The translations under genes and the position numbers were made by a program. Positions 31,839 through 41,540 of a DNA stretch of 57,674 nucleotides are shown here, piece by piece. Numbering within the stretch: position 1 is the first letter of the stretch; every line of letters starts with the position of its first letter. Source of the stretch: an uncultured Desulfovibrio sp. (GTDB lineage Bacteria > Desulfobacterota > Desulfovibrionia > Desulfovibrionales > Desulfovibrionaceae); assembly GCA_944327285.1 (NCBI GenBank), contig CALVHG010000007.1, forward strand, positions 1 through 57,674, written 5' to 3'. The notes below the pieces were generated by a model. The model searched no databases, was not told the origin of the DNA, and was given only the letters and a program-made list of their open reading frames with translations.

Positions 31839-33755
31839 TTGGCAAAAAACCACGCTTTGCAGCAATGGCGGACGGAAGACTCCATTGAGCTTTACGGCAT
31901 CCGCAACTGGGGTGCGGGCTACTTCAACGTCAATGACAAGGGCGATGTCGTCATCTGCCCCGACGGCCCGGAAGGCCCTCAGATCGCCATTACGGAAATC
32001 ATCGCGGGGCTTCAGGAACGCGGCTATGACATGCCCGTGCTTCTGCGGGTGGAAAATATTCTCGATTCCCGGATTTCCAGTTTGCACAAAGCGTTCCGCA
32101 AGGCCATTTCCGAGCTGAACTACCGCGGCCAGTATCGCGGCGTCTTTCCCATCAAGGTGAATCAGCAGCAGCAGGTCGTGGAAAAGATCGCCCAGTTCGG
32201 CGCGCAGTATCACCACGGTCTGGAAGTCGGCTCCAAGGCCGAACTTATCGCCGCGGTGGCCATGATGCGCGACACCGAAGCCTGCCTCATCTGCAACGGC
32301 TACAAGGACGAGGAATTCGTCGATCTCGGCCTTCAGGCTCAGCGCCTGGGCTTCAATGTCTTCTTTGTGCTGGAAATGCCCAGCGAGCTGGAAATCGTGC
32401 TGGAGCGCAGCAAGGCGCTTGGCGTGCGTCCCAAGATCGGCGCCCGCGCCAAGCTGGCCGTCAAGGCGGGCGGGCACTGGACGGATTCCGGGGGCGAGCG
32501 CTCCACGTTCGGGCTTTCCGTGGCCCAGATTGTGGATGTGGTGGACACGCTCAAGGCTCATGACATGCTCGACTGCTTCCGGCTGCTCCACTACCATCTG
32601 GGATCGCAGATTTCCAATATCCGCGACATCCGCAAGGGCGTTATGGAAGGTGCCCGGCTGTATTGCGGGCTGGTCAAGGAAGGCGCTCCCATGGGCTACC
32701 TCGACCTTGGCGGCGGGCTGGCCGTGGACTACGACGGCACGCACACCAATTACGTTTCTTCCCGCAATTATTCCGTCAGCGAATACTGCACGGACGTCAT
32801 CGAAGCCGTCATGAGCATTCTGGACGCCGAAAATGTGGAACACCCCCACATCATCACGGAATCCGGGCGCGCCACGGTGGCCTATTATTCTGTCCTGCTG
32901 TTCAACATTCTTGATGTCAGCGTCGTGGAAGAGGTGCAGCTGCCCGAAGATCTGCCCGAAGGCACTCCGGAACCGGTGCAGAACCTGCGCGAAGTGCTGC
33001 ATTCCATCAGCCTGCGCAACTTGCAGGAATGCTATAACGACGCCATCTATTACCGGGACGAAATGCGCCAGCTCTTCTCGGCCGGGCGGGTCAGCCTGCG
33101 CGAGCGGACCCTGGCCGAGCGCTTCTTCTGGGCCATCATCATGAAAATTGCCGAGGAAAAGCGCAAGCTCAAGAACGTCCCCCGCGATCTTCAGGACATC
33201 GACGTCAGCCTGGCGGATATTTATTACGGGAATTTCAGCGTATTCCAGTCGCTGCCGGACTCCTGGGCCATCGATCAGGTCTTCCCCATCATGCCCATTC
33301 ATCGCCTGCACGAGTTCCCCTCGCGGCAGGGCATCATCTCGGACATCACCTGCGATTCCGACGGCCGGATTGATCAGTTCATCGATCCGCAGGGCATGAA
33401 GCCCACGCTTGATCTGCATCCTCTGCGGGAAGGCGAGGAATACTACCTCGGCGTCTTCCTCGTGGGCGCGTATCAGGAGACCCTCGGCGATTTGCACAAC
33501 CTGCTGGGCGATACCAACGTGGTGTCCATCCGCACCGATGCCGACGGCTCCTTTGAGTATGTGCGCGAAATACGCGGCGACTCCGTCGGCGATATTCTGG
33601 GTTATGTGGAATACGAACCTCGACGCATTGTCGAGGATCTGCGCTCCACGGCGGAACAGGCCGTGCGCTCCGGGCGCATCACCGCCAGCGAGCGCTTCTC
33701 CGTCCTGCAGGCCTTTGAAGACGGTCTGCGCGGCTACACGTATTTTGAACGCTGA
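31839..33755 (+). CDS. speA: Biosynthetic arginine decarboxylase
   Basis: 638 residues, full length for the PLP fold III family. Seen are the PLP lysine K106 in FPIKVNQQQQ, GLEVGSKAEL, HYHLGSQISNIRDIR, LDLGGGLAVDYDG and ESGRATVAYY. It converts arginine to agmatine, the first step of one polyamine route. I set the start at a TTG (31839) because AGGAGG lies 5 nt upstream and MAKNHALQQWRTEDSIELYGI fits the family N terminus; the longer ATG frame from 31761 would add a non-family Arg-rich leader. Confidence 0.95.
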   Translation: MAKNHALQQWRTEDSIELYGIRNWGAGYFNVNDKGDVVICPDGPEGPQIAITEIIAGLQERGYDMPVLLRVENILDSRISSLHKAFRKAISELNYRGQYRGVFPIKVNQQQQVVEKIAQFGAQYHHGLEVGSKAELIAAVAMMRDTEACLICNGYKDEEFVDLGLQAQRLGFNVFFVLEMPSELEIVLERSKALGVRPKIGARAKLAVKAGGHWTDSGGERSTFGLSVAQIVDVVDTLKAHDMLDCFRLLHYHLGSQISNIRDIRKGVMEGARLYCGLVKEGAPMGYLDLGGGLAVDYDGTHTNYVSSRNYSVSEYCTDVIEAVMSILDAENVEHPHIITESGRATVAYYSVLLFNILDVSVVEEVQLPEDLPEGTPEPVQNLREVLHSISLRNLQECYNDAIYYRDEMRQLFSAGRVSLRERTLAERFFWAIIMKIAEEKRKLKNVPRDLQDIDVSLADIYYGNFSVFQSLPDSWAIDQVFPIMPIHRLHEFPSRQGIISDITCDSDGRIDQFIDPQGMKPTLDLHPLREGEEYYLGVFLVGAYQETLGDLHNLLGDTNVVSIRTDADGSFEYVREIRGDSVGDILGYVEYEPRRIVEDLRSTAEQAVRSGRITASERFSVLQAFEDGLRGYTYFER

Positions 33756-33780
33756 TACAGCGACGCAGACAGCCGCCGCA

Positions 33781-33818
33781 GGGGAGGTATGCCTTCGGGC
33801 ATACCTCCCCTTTGTTTT
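33781..33818 (+). terminator. Intrinsic terminator of speA
   Basis: GGGGAGGTATGCC and GGCATACCTCCCC enclose TTCG, followed by TTTGTTTT. It lies 25 bp past the speA stop. Confidence 0.9.
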
Positions 33819-34055
33819 GCTGCCGGCTGCCCTGTCAAGACGCCACGTTCGCGCACAGGAATTGCCGGGAATCCGGCTGGCGACCTGTTGCCGCCTGACA
33901 TCCCCGAAGGCCGCGAACAGCCGCGCCAAAGTCTTCTCGGCAATGCCGCTGCGGCATCGCAGCCTATGAAAAAAAACTATTTTGTTCCCCGCGGCGAATA
34001 TGGCAGAGTACCTTTTAAGAAATAGAATTTGAATTTCAATTATTGAGGAGGTATC
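33819..34055. other. Promoter region of the nik-like operon
   Basis: No gene. The last ~80 bp are AT-rich and end in a strong GAGGAGG ribosome site. I see no clear NikR-type dyad. GGGAATCCGG occurs near 33870 but without the rest of a cobalamin riboswitch. Confidence 0.4.
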
Positions 34056-35666
34056 ATGGAAACGTCTCGTCTCAGGAAAAAACGTCCGCTTCCCGCTCTG
34101 CTTCTGGCCTGCTGCATGGCGGGAAGCTCGCTTCTGCCCCTCTGGGCCGGACAGGCGCAGGCCGCCGAACAGGAGCCTGACACCCTGCGCTTTGTCAATT
34201 ACCGGGATGTGCGCGACCTGAACCCGCATCTCTATGCCGGCGAGATGTACGCGCAGGAAATGATTTATGAAACGCTGGTGGATATCGGCCCGGACGGTTA
34301 CAAGCCATGCCTGGCGGAAAGCTGGGAAATCTCTCCCGACGGCAAAGTTTATACCTTCAAAATCAGAAAGGGCGTCACCTTTACCGACGGCACGCCGTGC
34401 GACGCCTATGCCGTCAAGGCGAACTTTGACGCCATCCTCGAAAACCGCGCCCGCCATACCTGGCTGGAAATGATGCATCTGCTGGAAAAGGTGGACGCTC
34501 CCGACGCGCACACCTTCCGCATTTTCATGTCCCGGCCCTACTATCCCATGCTGACGGAACTGGGCGTGACGCGTCCCTTTGCCATGATTTCCCCTAAAGC
34601 CATGAAGAACGGCTCCACCAAGGACGGCGTCAATGCCTTTATCGGCACAGGGCCCTACAAGCTGGTCAAGGTCGTCACCGACGAATATGCCGTATTTGAG
34701 GCCAACGAAAACTACTGGGGCGAAAAGCCCCGCATCAGGCGCATTGTCGTCAAGGTCATTCCCGATAATCAGACCCGCATTCTGGCTCTGGAAAAGGGCG
34801 AGATCGATCTGATCTGGGGCAAAAATATGCTGGATGCCGACGCCCTGAACAAGTACCGCAACAGCGACGAGTTCGACATAGCCCTTTCCAAACCCACTTC
34901 CACCCGCCAGATCGTGCTCAACGGCCAGAATCCCGTGCTGGCGGACATTAATGTGCGCAAGGCCCTGCAGCATGCCACCAATCGCAAGGCCATTTCCCGG
35001 GGCGTCTTTCACGACACCGAACCTCCGGCCGATACGCTCTATGCCCGCTCCGTGCCGTACTGCGACATTGATCTCGCGCCCTATGCCTACGACATGAAAA
35101 AAGCCGCCGACCTGCTGGAAAAAGCAGGCTGGAAAATGGGCGACGACGGCGTGCGCGCAAAGGACGGCCTCCGTATGGAACTGGGGCTGCTCTACAACAG
35201 CAACAGCGTCACGGAAAAGACCATCGCCGAATATCTGCAGCACGAGTACGGCAAGCTGGGCATCAGGGTCAGTCTGCGCGGCGAGGAGGAACAGTCCTAC
35301 CGCGACAATATGAAAAACGGCCTGTTCGACATGATCTTCAACATCTGCTGGGGCATGCCCTATGATCCCCAGTCCTCCATGGCGGCCATGCGCCAGCGCG
35401 TCTACGGGGACTATGCGGCCCAGCTCGCCCTGCCGGATAAGAAGGAAATAGACGCCGCCATTACCGAGATTCTGTCCTCCACGGACGAAAAGCGGCGGCA
35501 GGAGCTGTTTACCTTTGCGCTCACGCATCTGCATGACGACGCCATCTATATTCCTCTGACCTACGAAACCAACAAGGCGCTTTTCTCCTCCCGTCTCAAG
35601 GGGGTGGGCTTTACCCAGACGCAATACGAAGTGCCGTTCTCCAAAATGTACTTTGAAAAACGGTAA
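34056..35666 (+). CDS. nikA: NikA-like periplasmic binding protein (nickel/peptide ABC importer)
   Basis: 536 residues with a signal peptide (cleavage likely after GQAQA, residue ~36). The sequence tracks E. coli NikA closely: DLNPHLY, the Arg/Trp pair in NRARHTW (R133, W136), TRPF (R173) and WGMPYDP (W432, Y436), all equivalent to residues lining the metal-chelate pocket. The residue matching the direct nickel ligand His416 is Tyr450 here. So cargo may be a different chelate or a small peptide. First gene of nikABCDE, followed by a hairpin that would raise its expression above the rest. Confidence 0.8.
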   Translation: METSRLRKKRPLPALLLACCMAGSSLLPLWAGQAQAAEQEPDTLRFVNYRDVRDLNPHLYAGEMYAQEMIYETLVDIGPDGYKPCLAESWEISPDGKVYTFKIRKGVTFTDGTPCDAYAVKANFDAILENRARHTWLEMMHLLEKVDAPDAHTFRIFMSRPYYPMLTELGVTRPFAMISPKAMKNGSTKDGVNAFIGTGPYKLVKVVTDEYAVFEANENYWGEKPRIRRIVVKVIPDNQTRILALEKGEIDLIWGKNMLDADALNKYRNSDEFDIALSKPTSTRQIVLNGQNPVLADINVRKALQHATNRKAISRGVFHDTEPPADTLYARSVPYCDIDLAPYAYDMKKAADLLEKAGWKMGDDGVRAKDGLRMELGLLYNSNSVTEKTIAEYLQHEYGKLGIRVSLRGEEEQSYRDNMKNGLFDMIFNICWGMPYDPQSSMAAMRQRVYGDYAAQLALPDKKEIDAAITEILSSTDEKRRQELFTFALTHLHDDAIYIPLTYETNKALFSSRLKGVGFTQTQYEVPFSKMYFEKR

Positions 35667-35687
35667 AGGTCGTTCCGACCAGCCTGC

Positions 35688-35720
35688 GCGGTCTGCCGTT
35701 CCCACGGCAGACCGCTTTTT
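35688..35720 (+). terminator. Attenuator-like terminator between nikA and nikB
   Basis: GCGGTCTGCCGT and ACGGCAGACCGC enclose TCCC and are followed by TTTTT. This is a common arrangement for making binding protein in excess over permease. Confidence 0.83.
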
Positions 35721-35750
35721 CGGAGTTCCGCAACCTATCGGGAACACGGC

Positions 35751-36692
35751 ATGAAAAATTACGTCATTATGCGCCTGCTGGCGACCGTCCCCCTGCTGCT
35801 GGGCATTTCCTTTCTCTGCTTCGTCTTTATCAACCTGATACCCTCGGACCCCGCGGAAGTGGCGCTGCGCATCCGGCAGACGCCCGTCATCACCGAGGAG
35901 CTGATCGCGCAGACACGCGCGGAACTGGGACTCGATCAGCCCTTTCTCGTGCGCTATTTTCAGTGGCTCTGGGACTGTCTGCACTTTGATCTGGGGGTGA
36001 GCTACACCAACCCCGCCCGGACCGTGCTGGGAGAAATCGGCCGCTGTCTGCCCGCCACACTGGAGCTGGCCGGCCTGTCCCTTGTCTACGTCATCGTGCT
36101 GAGCCTGCCCATCGGCTTTCTGAGCGCCGTCTACAAGGACACCTGGTTTGACCGCATCATGCGCGGCTTTGTCTTTGCCACCACGGCCATGCCCGTCTAC
36201 TGGGTCGGCCTGCTGCTGATCTGGCTGATAAGCATCAGGCTGGATCTGCTGCCCACCAGCGGCTACGGCAGCTTTGCCCATCTCATCCTGCCCGCATTCA
36301 CCGTAGCGCTGAGCTATATTTCCACTTATATCCGCCTGATCCGCAACAACATGCTGGAAAACATGCGCGAGGACTATGTGCTCTATGCGCAGGCGCGCGG
36401 CCTGAAGCAGCGGGCCATTCTCGTGCGCCATATTCTGAAAAACTCCCTGCAATCCTGCGTGACGGCCATCGGCATGAGCATCCCCCAGCTTATCGCGGGC
36501 ACCATCGTGGTGGAAAACGTCTTTGCCTGGCCGGGCGTGGGCCGTCTGTGCATCGCCTCCATCTTCAACCGGGATTATCCCGTTATTCAGGCCTATGTGC
36601 TTCTGGTAGGGGTGCTGTTCGTCTTCTTCAACCTTGCCTTCGATATCCTCCAGTATGCGGCGGACCCGCGCCTGAGAGAAAGGAAAGCCTGA
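35751..36692 (+). CDS. nikB: ABC transporter permease NikB/DppB type
   Basis: 313 residues, six membrane helices. An N-terminal helix and long periplasmic stretch (LDQPFLVRYFQWLWDCLHFDLG) are characteristic of DppB/NikB proteins. The coupling-helix EAA-like motif YAQARGLKQRAILVRHILKNS lies near residue 208. The stop overlaps the nikC start (TGATG). The ribosome site is weak. Confidence 0.88.
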   Translation: MKNYVIMRLLATVPLLLGISFLCFVFINLIPSDPAEVALRIRQTPVITEELIAQTRAELGLDQPFLVRYFQWLWDCLHFDLGVSYTNPARTVLGEIGRCLPATLELAGLSLVYVIVLSLPIGFLSAVYKDTWFDRIMRGFVFATTAMPVYWVGLLLIWLISIRLDLLPTSGYGSFAHLILPAFTVALSYISTYIRLIRNNMLENMREDYVLYAQARGLKQRAILVRHILKNSLQSCVTAIGMSIPQLIAGTIVVENVFAWPGVGRLCIASIFNRDYPVIQAYVLLVGVLFVFFNLAFDILQYAADPRLRERKA

Positions 36693-37516
36693 TGCTGCAG
36701 CAACTTTTCAAAAATCCTATGGCGCTTCTCTGCATGGGCATCCTGCTGTTCACGGCGCTGCTCGGCATCTTCGCCCCCTGGGTTGCGCCCAATGATCCCT
36801 ATGCCAACGATATTCTCAACAAGTTTGCCGGGCCGTCATGGGACTATCCCCTCGGCACGGATCAGCTGGGGCGCTGCGTCTTTTCCCGCATGCTGTTCGG
36901 CATCCGCCCCACGCTCTTTCTTTCCCTGCTGACCATGCTCGGCACCATCGGCCTCGGCGTGATCATGGGCATCACGGCCGGATATTTTCGCGGCGCGGTG
37001 GACGAAGTGATCATGCGCGTTGTGGACGTAATGCTGTCCTTCCCCAGCCAGATTATCATTCTGGCCGTGGTTGCCCTGCTGGGCGTGGATATCCGCAACG
37101 TGGTCATTGCCAGCATCTTCATCAAATGGGCCTGGTACGCCCGCATGATCCGCACGGCAACCATCAAATACACCAACATGAACTTTGTTCTGTTTTCACG
37201 CAGCATCGGCTCCGGCAACTTCTATATCCTGACGCGCCACATGCTGCCCTGCATTGCGGCCGAACTGGCCGTGCTGGCCTCGCTGGATACGGGCTGGGCC
37301 ATTCTCAACATTTCCACGCTGTCCTTTCTCGGTCTGGGCGTACAGGCGCCCGTGCCCGAATGGGGGGCCATGCTCAACGAGGCCAAGAACGTCATGATTT
37401 CCAATCCCGAACAGATGCTTGTGCCCGGCATTGCCGTTGTGGTGCTGGTCGGCGCATGCAACATGCTGGGCGACTGCCTGCGCGACGCCCTTGATCCCAA
37501 GGCGGTGCGACAATGA
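36692..37516 (+). CDS. nikC: ABC transporter permease NikC/DppC type
   Basis: 274 residues with the DppC/NikC pattern: N-terminal helix, APNDPYANDILNKFAGPSWDYPLGTDQLGRCVFSRMLFG in gapped form near 33-70, then five more helices and an EAA-like loop (SRSIGSGNFYILTRHMLPC). The ATG at 36692 is chosen by its overlap with the nikB stop and the GAAAGG upstream. Confidence 0.88.
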   Translation: MLQQLFKNPMALLCMGILLFTALLGIFAPWVAPNDPYANDILNKFAGPSWDYPLGTDQLGRCVFSRMLFGIRPTLFLSLLTMLGTIGLGVIMGITAGYFRGAVDEVIMRVVDVMLSFPSQIIILAVVALLGVDIRNVVIASIFIKWAWYARMIRTATIKYTNMNFVLFSRSIGSGNFYILTRHMLPCIAAELAVLASLDTGWAILNISTLSFLGLGVQAPVPEWGAMLNEAKNVMISNPEQMLVPGIAVVVLVGACNMLGDCLRDALDPKAVRQ

Positions 37517-38343
37517 CGGCGGTGCTTGAAGTCAGGGACCTTACGGTGCGTTTTCGCAACGGCAAAAGGCTGACCAGCCTTGTGGAGCGCGTTTCCTTTG
37601 CCGTGCGACGGGGCGGCTGCCTCGGCATTCTCGGCGAATCCGGCAGCGGCAAGAGCATGTCCTGCAAGGCCGTGCTCGGCCTGCTGGACGACAACTTTCA
37701 GGTGGAAGGCAGCGCCCTGTTCGAGGGGCGGCAGCTGCTGGGCGAGCATCCCGAAGTCCTGCGACGTCTGCGCGGCGGCCGGATCGGCGTTGTGCTGCAA
37801 AATCCCATGTCCTGCTTCGATCCGCTCTACCGCATCGGGGAACAGATGGCCGAGACGCTCGCGGAGCACACCCGCCTCAGCCGGAACGGCATACGCGAAA
37901 AATCGCTGGAACTTCTTGAACTTATGCGCATCCGCTCCCCGGAGGACGTATTGCGGAAATATCCGCATCAGCTCAGCGGCGGCATGTTGCAGCGCGTGAT
38001 GATCGGCCTTGCGCTGTCGCTGCGCCCGGCGCTGATCATCGCCGACGAGCCGACAACGGCCATCGACTCCATCAGCCAGTACTCCATCATGCAGGAATTT
38101 CTGCGCATCAAGCAGGCGGGAGAAACGGCTCTGATCTTCATATCTCACGATCTGGGCGTGCTTTCGCTCATTGCCGACGAGGTCATGGTCATGCACGGGG
38201 GAACGGCTGTGGAAAGCGGCCCCGCGGCGCGGATTTTTGCCGAGGCGCAGGATGGCTATACCCGGCATCTCATCAGGCAGCACAAGGCCGTCATGAGCAG
38301 ATTCCTTTCCGCCATACATCAACGCCCGGAGGTAGCGGCATGA
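37513..38343 (+). CDS. nikD: ABC transporter ATP-binding protein NikD/DppD type
   Basis: 276 residues. Walker A GESGSGKS near 39-46, signature LSGGMLQRV near 156, Walker B ALIIADEPTT near 175, and an H-loop (FISHDLGV). It overlaps nikC and nikE by 4 bp each, so the operon is tightly coupled. Confidence 0.9.
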   Translation: MTAVLEVRDLTVRFRNGKRLTSLVERVSFAVRRGGCLGILGESGSGKSMSCKAVLGLLDDNFQVEGSALFEGRQLLGEHPEVLRRLRGGRIGVVLQNPMSCFDPLYRIGEQMAETLAEHTRLSRNGIREKSLELLELMRIRSPEDVLRKYPHQLSGGMLQRVMIGLALSLRPALIIADEPTTAIDSISQYSIMQEFLRIKQAGETALIFISHDLGVLSLIADEVMVMHGGTAVESGPAARIFAEAQDGYTRHLIRQHKAVMSRFLSAIHQRPEVAA

Positions 38344-39212
38344 ATCCCGTACTTGTGGCCGGAGACATTAAAGTTTCCTTCCTGAAAGAAAATCAGAAAC
38401 GGCTGTTCGGCCGAGAACGGCAGCAGGTGCTGCGGGGCGTCTCCCTGACGCTGGAGGAAGGGGAATGCCTCGGCATCATCGGCGAATCCGGCAGCGGCAA
38501 AAGCACGCTGGGGCGGGTGCTGGCCGGTCTGCTCCCCCCGGAAAGCGGCGTGGTCTACATCAACGGCAAGAATCTCTACGGCAGGCACAGCGCCCATGAC
38601 ATGGCCGCCCTGCATCACAGTCTTTCCGTGGTGTTTCAGGATTACACCTCTTCGGCCAACCCCCGCTTCCGGGTGGAACATATCATCGGGGAATCCCTGC
38701 GGGCGCTGGAGCGCCTCGAAGGGCGCGCCGTGGATCGCAAACGGCGCGTTGCCGAACTGCTGGAGCAGGTCGGCCTGCCCGCGTCGTATGCGTCCCGTTA
38801 TCCGCACGAGCTGAGCGGCGGCCAGCTGCAGCGCGTCTGCATTGCGCGCGCCATTGCCGTGAATCCCCGCGTGGTGCTGCTGGACGAAGCCGTCAGCTCG
38901 CTGGACGCCTCGACGCAGGTGCAGGTTATGGATCTGCTCATGGAGCTGCGCGCCCGACACGGACTTTCCTACATCTTCATCACCCATGATCTGACAAGCA
39001 TCACCTATTTCTGCGACAGGGTGCTGTTTTTCAACAGCGGCCGCGTCGTGGAGCAGGTCGATGACATGCGCCTGCTGTCCGCCATTCGCGATCCCTATGC
39101 GCGGCAGCTGCTGGATGCCGTCATGGGCATCGGCGTGGAGCACGGCAGCGCCCGGCAAAGACTGGCCTCACCCCTCGTGCGCCGCCCCGACGCTCTGGGG
39201 GCGGCGTCCTGA
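38340..39212 (+). CDS. nikE: ABC transporter ATP-binding protein NikE/DppF type
   Basis: 290 residues. Walker A GESGSGKST near 49, Q-loop VVFQDYTSSANPR, signature LSGGQLQRV near 158, Walker B VVLLDEAVSSLD. It is paired with NikD as a heterodimer. A short Ala/Arg-rich tail follows the family end. Confidence 0.9.
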   Translation: MNPVLVAGDIKVSFLKENQKRLFGRERQQVLRGVSLTLEEGECLGIIGESGSGKSTLGRVLAGLLPPESGVVYINGKNLYGRHSAHDMAALHHSLSVVFQDYTSSANPRFRVEHIIGESLRALERLEGRAVDRKRRVAELLEQVGLPASYASRYPHELSGGQLQRVCIARAIAVNPRVVLLDEAVSSLDASTQVQVMDLLMELRARHGLSYIFITHDLTSITYFCDRVLFFNSGRVVEQVDDMRLLSAIRDPYARQLLDAVMGIGVEHGSARQRLASPLVRRPDALGAAS

Positions 39213-39236
39213 GCGGATTCAAGGAGATAAAGAGGC

Positions 39237-40535
39237 ATGACGCAGCGGGAGTATCTGCGGGTTCTGGGGCCCTTTGTGCTGACGACCATGACGCAGCCTC
39301 TGCTGGGGGCCGTGGACACGGCGGTCATGGGCCGTCTGCCGGACCCGTCCTATATTGCGGGCGTGGCTGTGGGAGCCGTAATTTTTAATACGGTTTACTG
39401 GCTGCTGGGCTTTCTGCGCGTCGGCTCCACGGGCTTCAGCGCACAGGCCGGAGACGATACGGAACAGCTCCGCAAGGCCGTCCTGCTCCCGGCACTCATG
39501 GCGCTGGGCCTGAGCCTGCTGATTCTGCTGCTGCAACGCCCCATCTTTGCCGGAGCCATGCTTGTTCTGGAGCCGGACGAGGCCACGCGGCGCGTCACAG
39601 CCGTCTATTACGACATACTTATCTGGGGCGCGCCGCTGGCGCTGGGCAATTATGTCATGCTGGGCTGGCTTATGGGACGCTCGCTCATTGCGGCGGCCCT
39701 GCTGATGCAGATCGGCGGCAATGCGCTCAACATGTTTCTTGACGTTCTTCTTGTGCTGGCACTGGACGCAGGGCCCGCGGGCGTGGCCGCGGCAACGCTG
39801 CTGGCGCAGGCTTTTTCCTTTCTGGTCGGCGCGGCGGCCGTGTGCCGCGCTCTGCCGGGAGGGCTGCGCGGCATGGCCCGCCTTGTCGATATGGAAGAAA
39901 TGTTGCGCATGGCGCGCGTAAACGGGCATCTCTTCCTGCGTACTGTCTGCCTGCTGGTTCAGATGAACATTTTCATGGCAACGGCGGCGGGCTTCGGGAC
40001 GGCCACCCTTTCGGGAAATGCCGTCCTGATACAGATAATGCTCATTTTTTCCTATGTTTTTGAAGGAATAGCAAATGCGTCCAGCGTTTTTGCCGGAAAA
40101 GCCGTCGGCCGGGGCAGTTCAGAACTCATGGAAGAAACGCGCAGGGCAACGCGCCTGTGGACCCTGCTTGCCATGCTGCTGCTCACCGGCGGCTATGCGC
40201 TATGGCGCGAGCCTCTCCTGCGTCTGTTTACGGACCTGCCGGAGGTGCTGACGGAAGCCGGACGCTACAGCCTGTGGGGTCTGCTGTTTCCCGCGGCGGC
40301 GGGCTTCGGCCTGAGCTATTACGGCATGTTTACGGGCGCAAGCCGGACGCGTCCCGTCTTTGTGTCCACCCTGCTGGCCCTGTGCGCCTTTGCCGCCGTC
40401 TGGGCCGCAGCCGTGCCGCTCTGGGGCAATCACGGCCTATGGCTGGCGTACATACTCTTTTACGCGGGGCGCAGTCTGTTTCTGGCACCGCTGCACCCGC
40501 TGCCGCGCAACGCGCGCGTCCCCCGGCGCGGCTGA
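39237..40535 (+). CDS. MATE family (DinF-like) multidrug/metabolite exporter
   Basis: 432 residues, about 12 hydrophobic segments, N-terminal motif PLLGAVDTAVMGRL typical of the DinF branch, and internal duplication (the second half resembles the first). The family exports cationic compounds using Na+ or H+. AAGGAG lies 8 nt upstream and it follows nikE by 24 bp, suggesting co-transcription with the importer. Confidence 0.9.
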   Translation: MTQREYLRVLGPFVLTTMTQPLLGAVDTAVMGRLPDPSYIAGVAVGAVIFNTVYWLLGFLRVGSTGFSAQAGDDTEQLRKAVLLPALMALGLSLLILLLQRPIFAGAMLVLEPDEATRRVTAVYYDILIWGAPLALGNYVMLGWLMGRSLIAAALLMQIGGNALNMFLDVLLVLALDAGPAGVAAATLLAQAFSFLVGAAAVCRALPGGLRGMARLVDMEEMLRMARVNGHLFLRTVCLLVQMNIFMATAAGFGTATLSGNAVLIQIMLIFSYVFEGIANASSVFAGKAVGRGSSELMEETRRATRLWTLLAMLLLTGGYALWREPLLRLFTDLPEVLTEAGRYSLWGLLFPAAAGFGLSYYGMFTGASRTRPVFVSTLLALCAFAAVWAAAVPLWGNHGLWLAYILFYAGRSLFLAPLHPLPRNARVPRRG

Positions 40536-40580
40536 CGACAACCATTTTTTATCATTGCGCAACACTCTTCAGGAGAAGGC

Positions 40581-41522
40581 ATGCCCCCTTTTGAAACGCT
40601 CGTCGATTTGCTGGAAAGACCGACGCCGGTAGAAAAAAAGACTTTCACTTTCACAAAAGATGATATCACCCTCCCGGCAACGCTGATTACAGGAATACAC
40701 CCCGGAAAGACCGTTCTGCTGACGGCCGGGGTGCACGGCTGCGAATATTGCAGCATTCAGGCCGCCGTGGAGCTGGCGGAGGAATTGCGGCCGGAGGACA
40801 TACGCGGGCGCGTGCTGGTGCTTCCCGTCGCCAATGTCTCCGGCTTTCAGGAGCGCCTGCCCGCCGTGGTGGCGGAAGACGGCAAGAATCTGAACCGGGT
40901 CTTTCCCGGCGATGCCTCCGGTTCCAAGGCCGAGCGGCTGGCGCACTGCATCACGACGCTGCAACTGCGGTCGGATTTTTATGTGGACATGCACGGCGGC
41001 GATCTGCACGAGGCCATGTTTCCATTTGTCTTCTTTCCCGGCGTCGGAGAACCGGAAGTCACGGAAGCCTCGCGGCAGGCGGCCCGGGCGCTGAATGTCG
41101 GCGTGCGCGTGCGCTCTTCCGCCACAAGCGGAGCCTACAATTCCGCGGCTCTGCGGGGCGTGCCGTCCCTGCTGGTGGAGCGCGGCGGTCTGGGGCGCTG
41201 GTCGCGGGAAGAGGTCAACGCCTATAAGGACGATATCCGCCGCATACTGGCGCATCTGGGCGTTACGGAAGGGCCGGACGGCGGCGCGGGCGATCTGCAA
41301 CGCGAAACCGTGCCCGTTTATCTGGAAGCGCAGGAAGAGGGCTGCTGGTATCCCGCCGTCAGTCCGGGGCAGAGCGTGAACAGGCACGCCGTGCTGGGAG
41401 AACTCCGGGATATGTTCGGCCGCCGCCAGCGCGTCTATCACGCGGAACGCTCCGGCACGGTGCTCTATATGACCGTGTCGCTGGCCGTCGGCGCGGGCAC
41501 GCCGCTGGTTGCCTACGGCTAA
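40581..41522 (+). CDS. Succinylglutamate desuccinylase/aspartoacylase family zinc deacylase
   Basis: 313 residues of the M14-like AstE/AspA family. Zinc ligands are seen as the HxxE in GVHGCEYC (H54, E57) and the His of VDMHGGDLHEA; NLNRVFPG is the conserved substrate-binding segment. The enzyme would cleave an N-acyl amino acid or similar amide in the cytoplasm. The substrate is not predictable, but its place behind an importer suggests it processes the imported compound. It follows the MATE gene by 45 bp, with GGAGAAGG upstream. Confidence 0.85.
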   Translation: MPPFETLVDLLERPTPVEKKTFTFTKDDITLPATLITGIHPGKTVLLTAGVHGCEYCSIQAAVELAEELRPEDIRGRVLVLPVANVSGFQERLPAVVAEDGKNLNRVFPGDASGSKAERLAHCITTLQLRSDFYVDMHGGDLHEAMFPFVFFPGVGEPEVTEASRQAARALNVGVRVRSSATSGAYNSAALRGVPSLLVERGGLGRWSREEVNAYKDDIRRILAHLGVTEGPDGGAGDLQRETVPVYLEAQEEGCWYPAVSPGQSVNRHAVLGELRDMFGRRQRVYHAERSGTVLYMTVSLAVGAGTPLVAYG

Positions 41523-41540
41523 GCCGAGAGAAGATTTCTG

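Noticed and set aside
33840-33960. Possible cobalamin riboswitch before the nik-like operon
   Set aside because: Only a short GGGAATCCGG resemblance was seen; the B12-box and other conserved blocks are missing.
31656-36452. Open frame of about 1598 codons on the minus strand opposite speA and the nik-like genes
   Set aside because: It is antisense to two well-supported gene blocks, has no recognisable domain, is rich in Ala/Gly/His/Val/Arg as expected from GC-rich antisense frames, and crosses gene boundaries and terminators.
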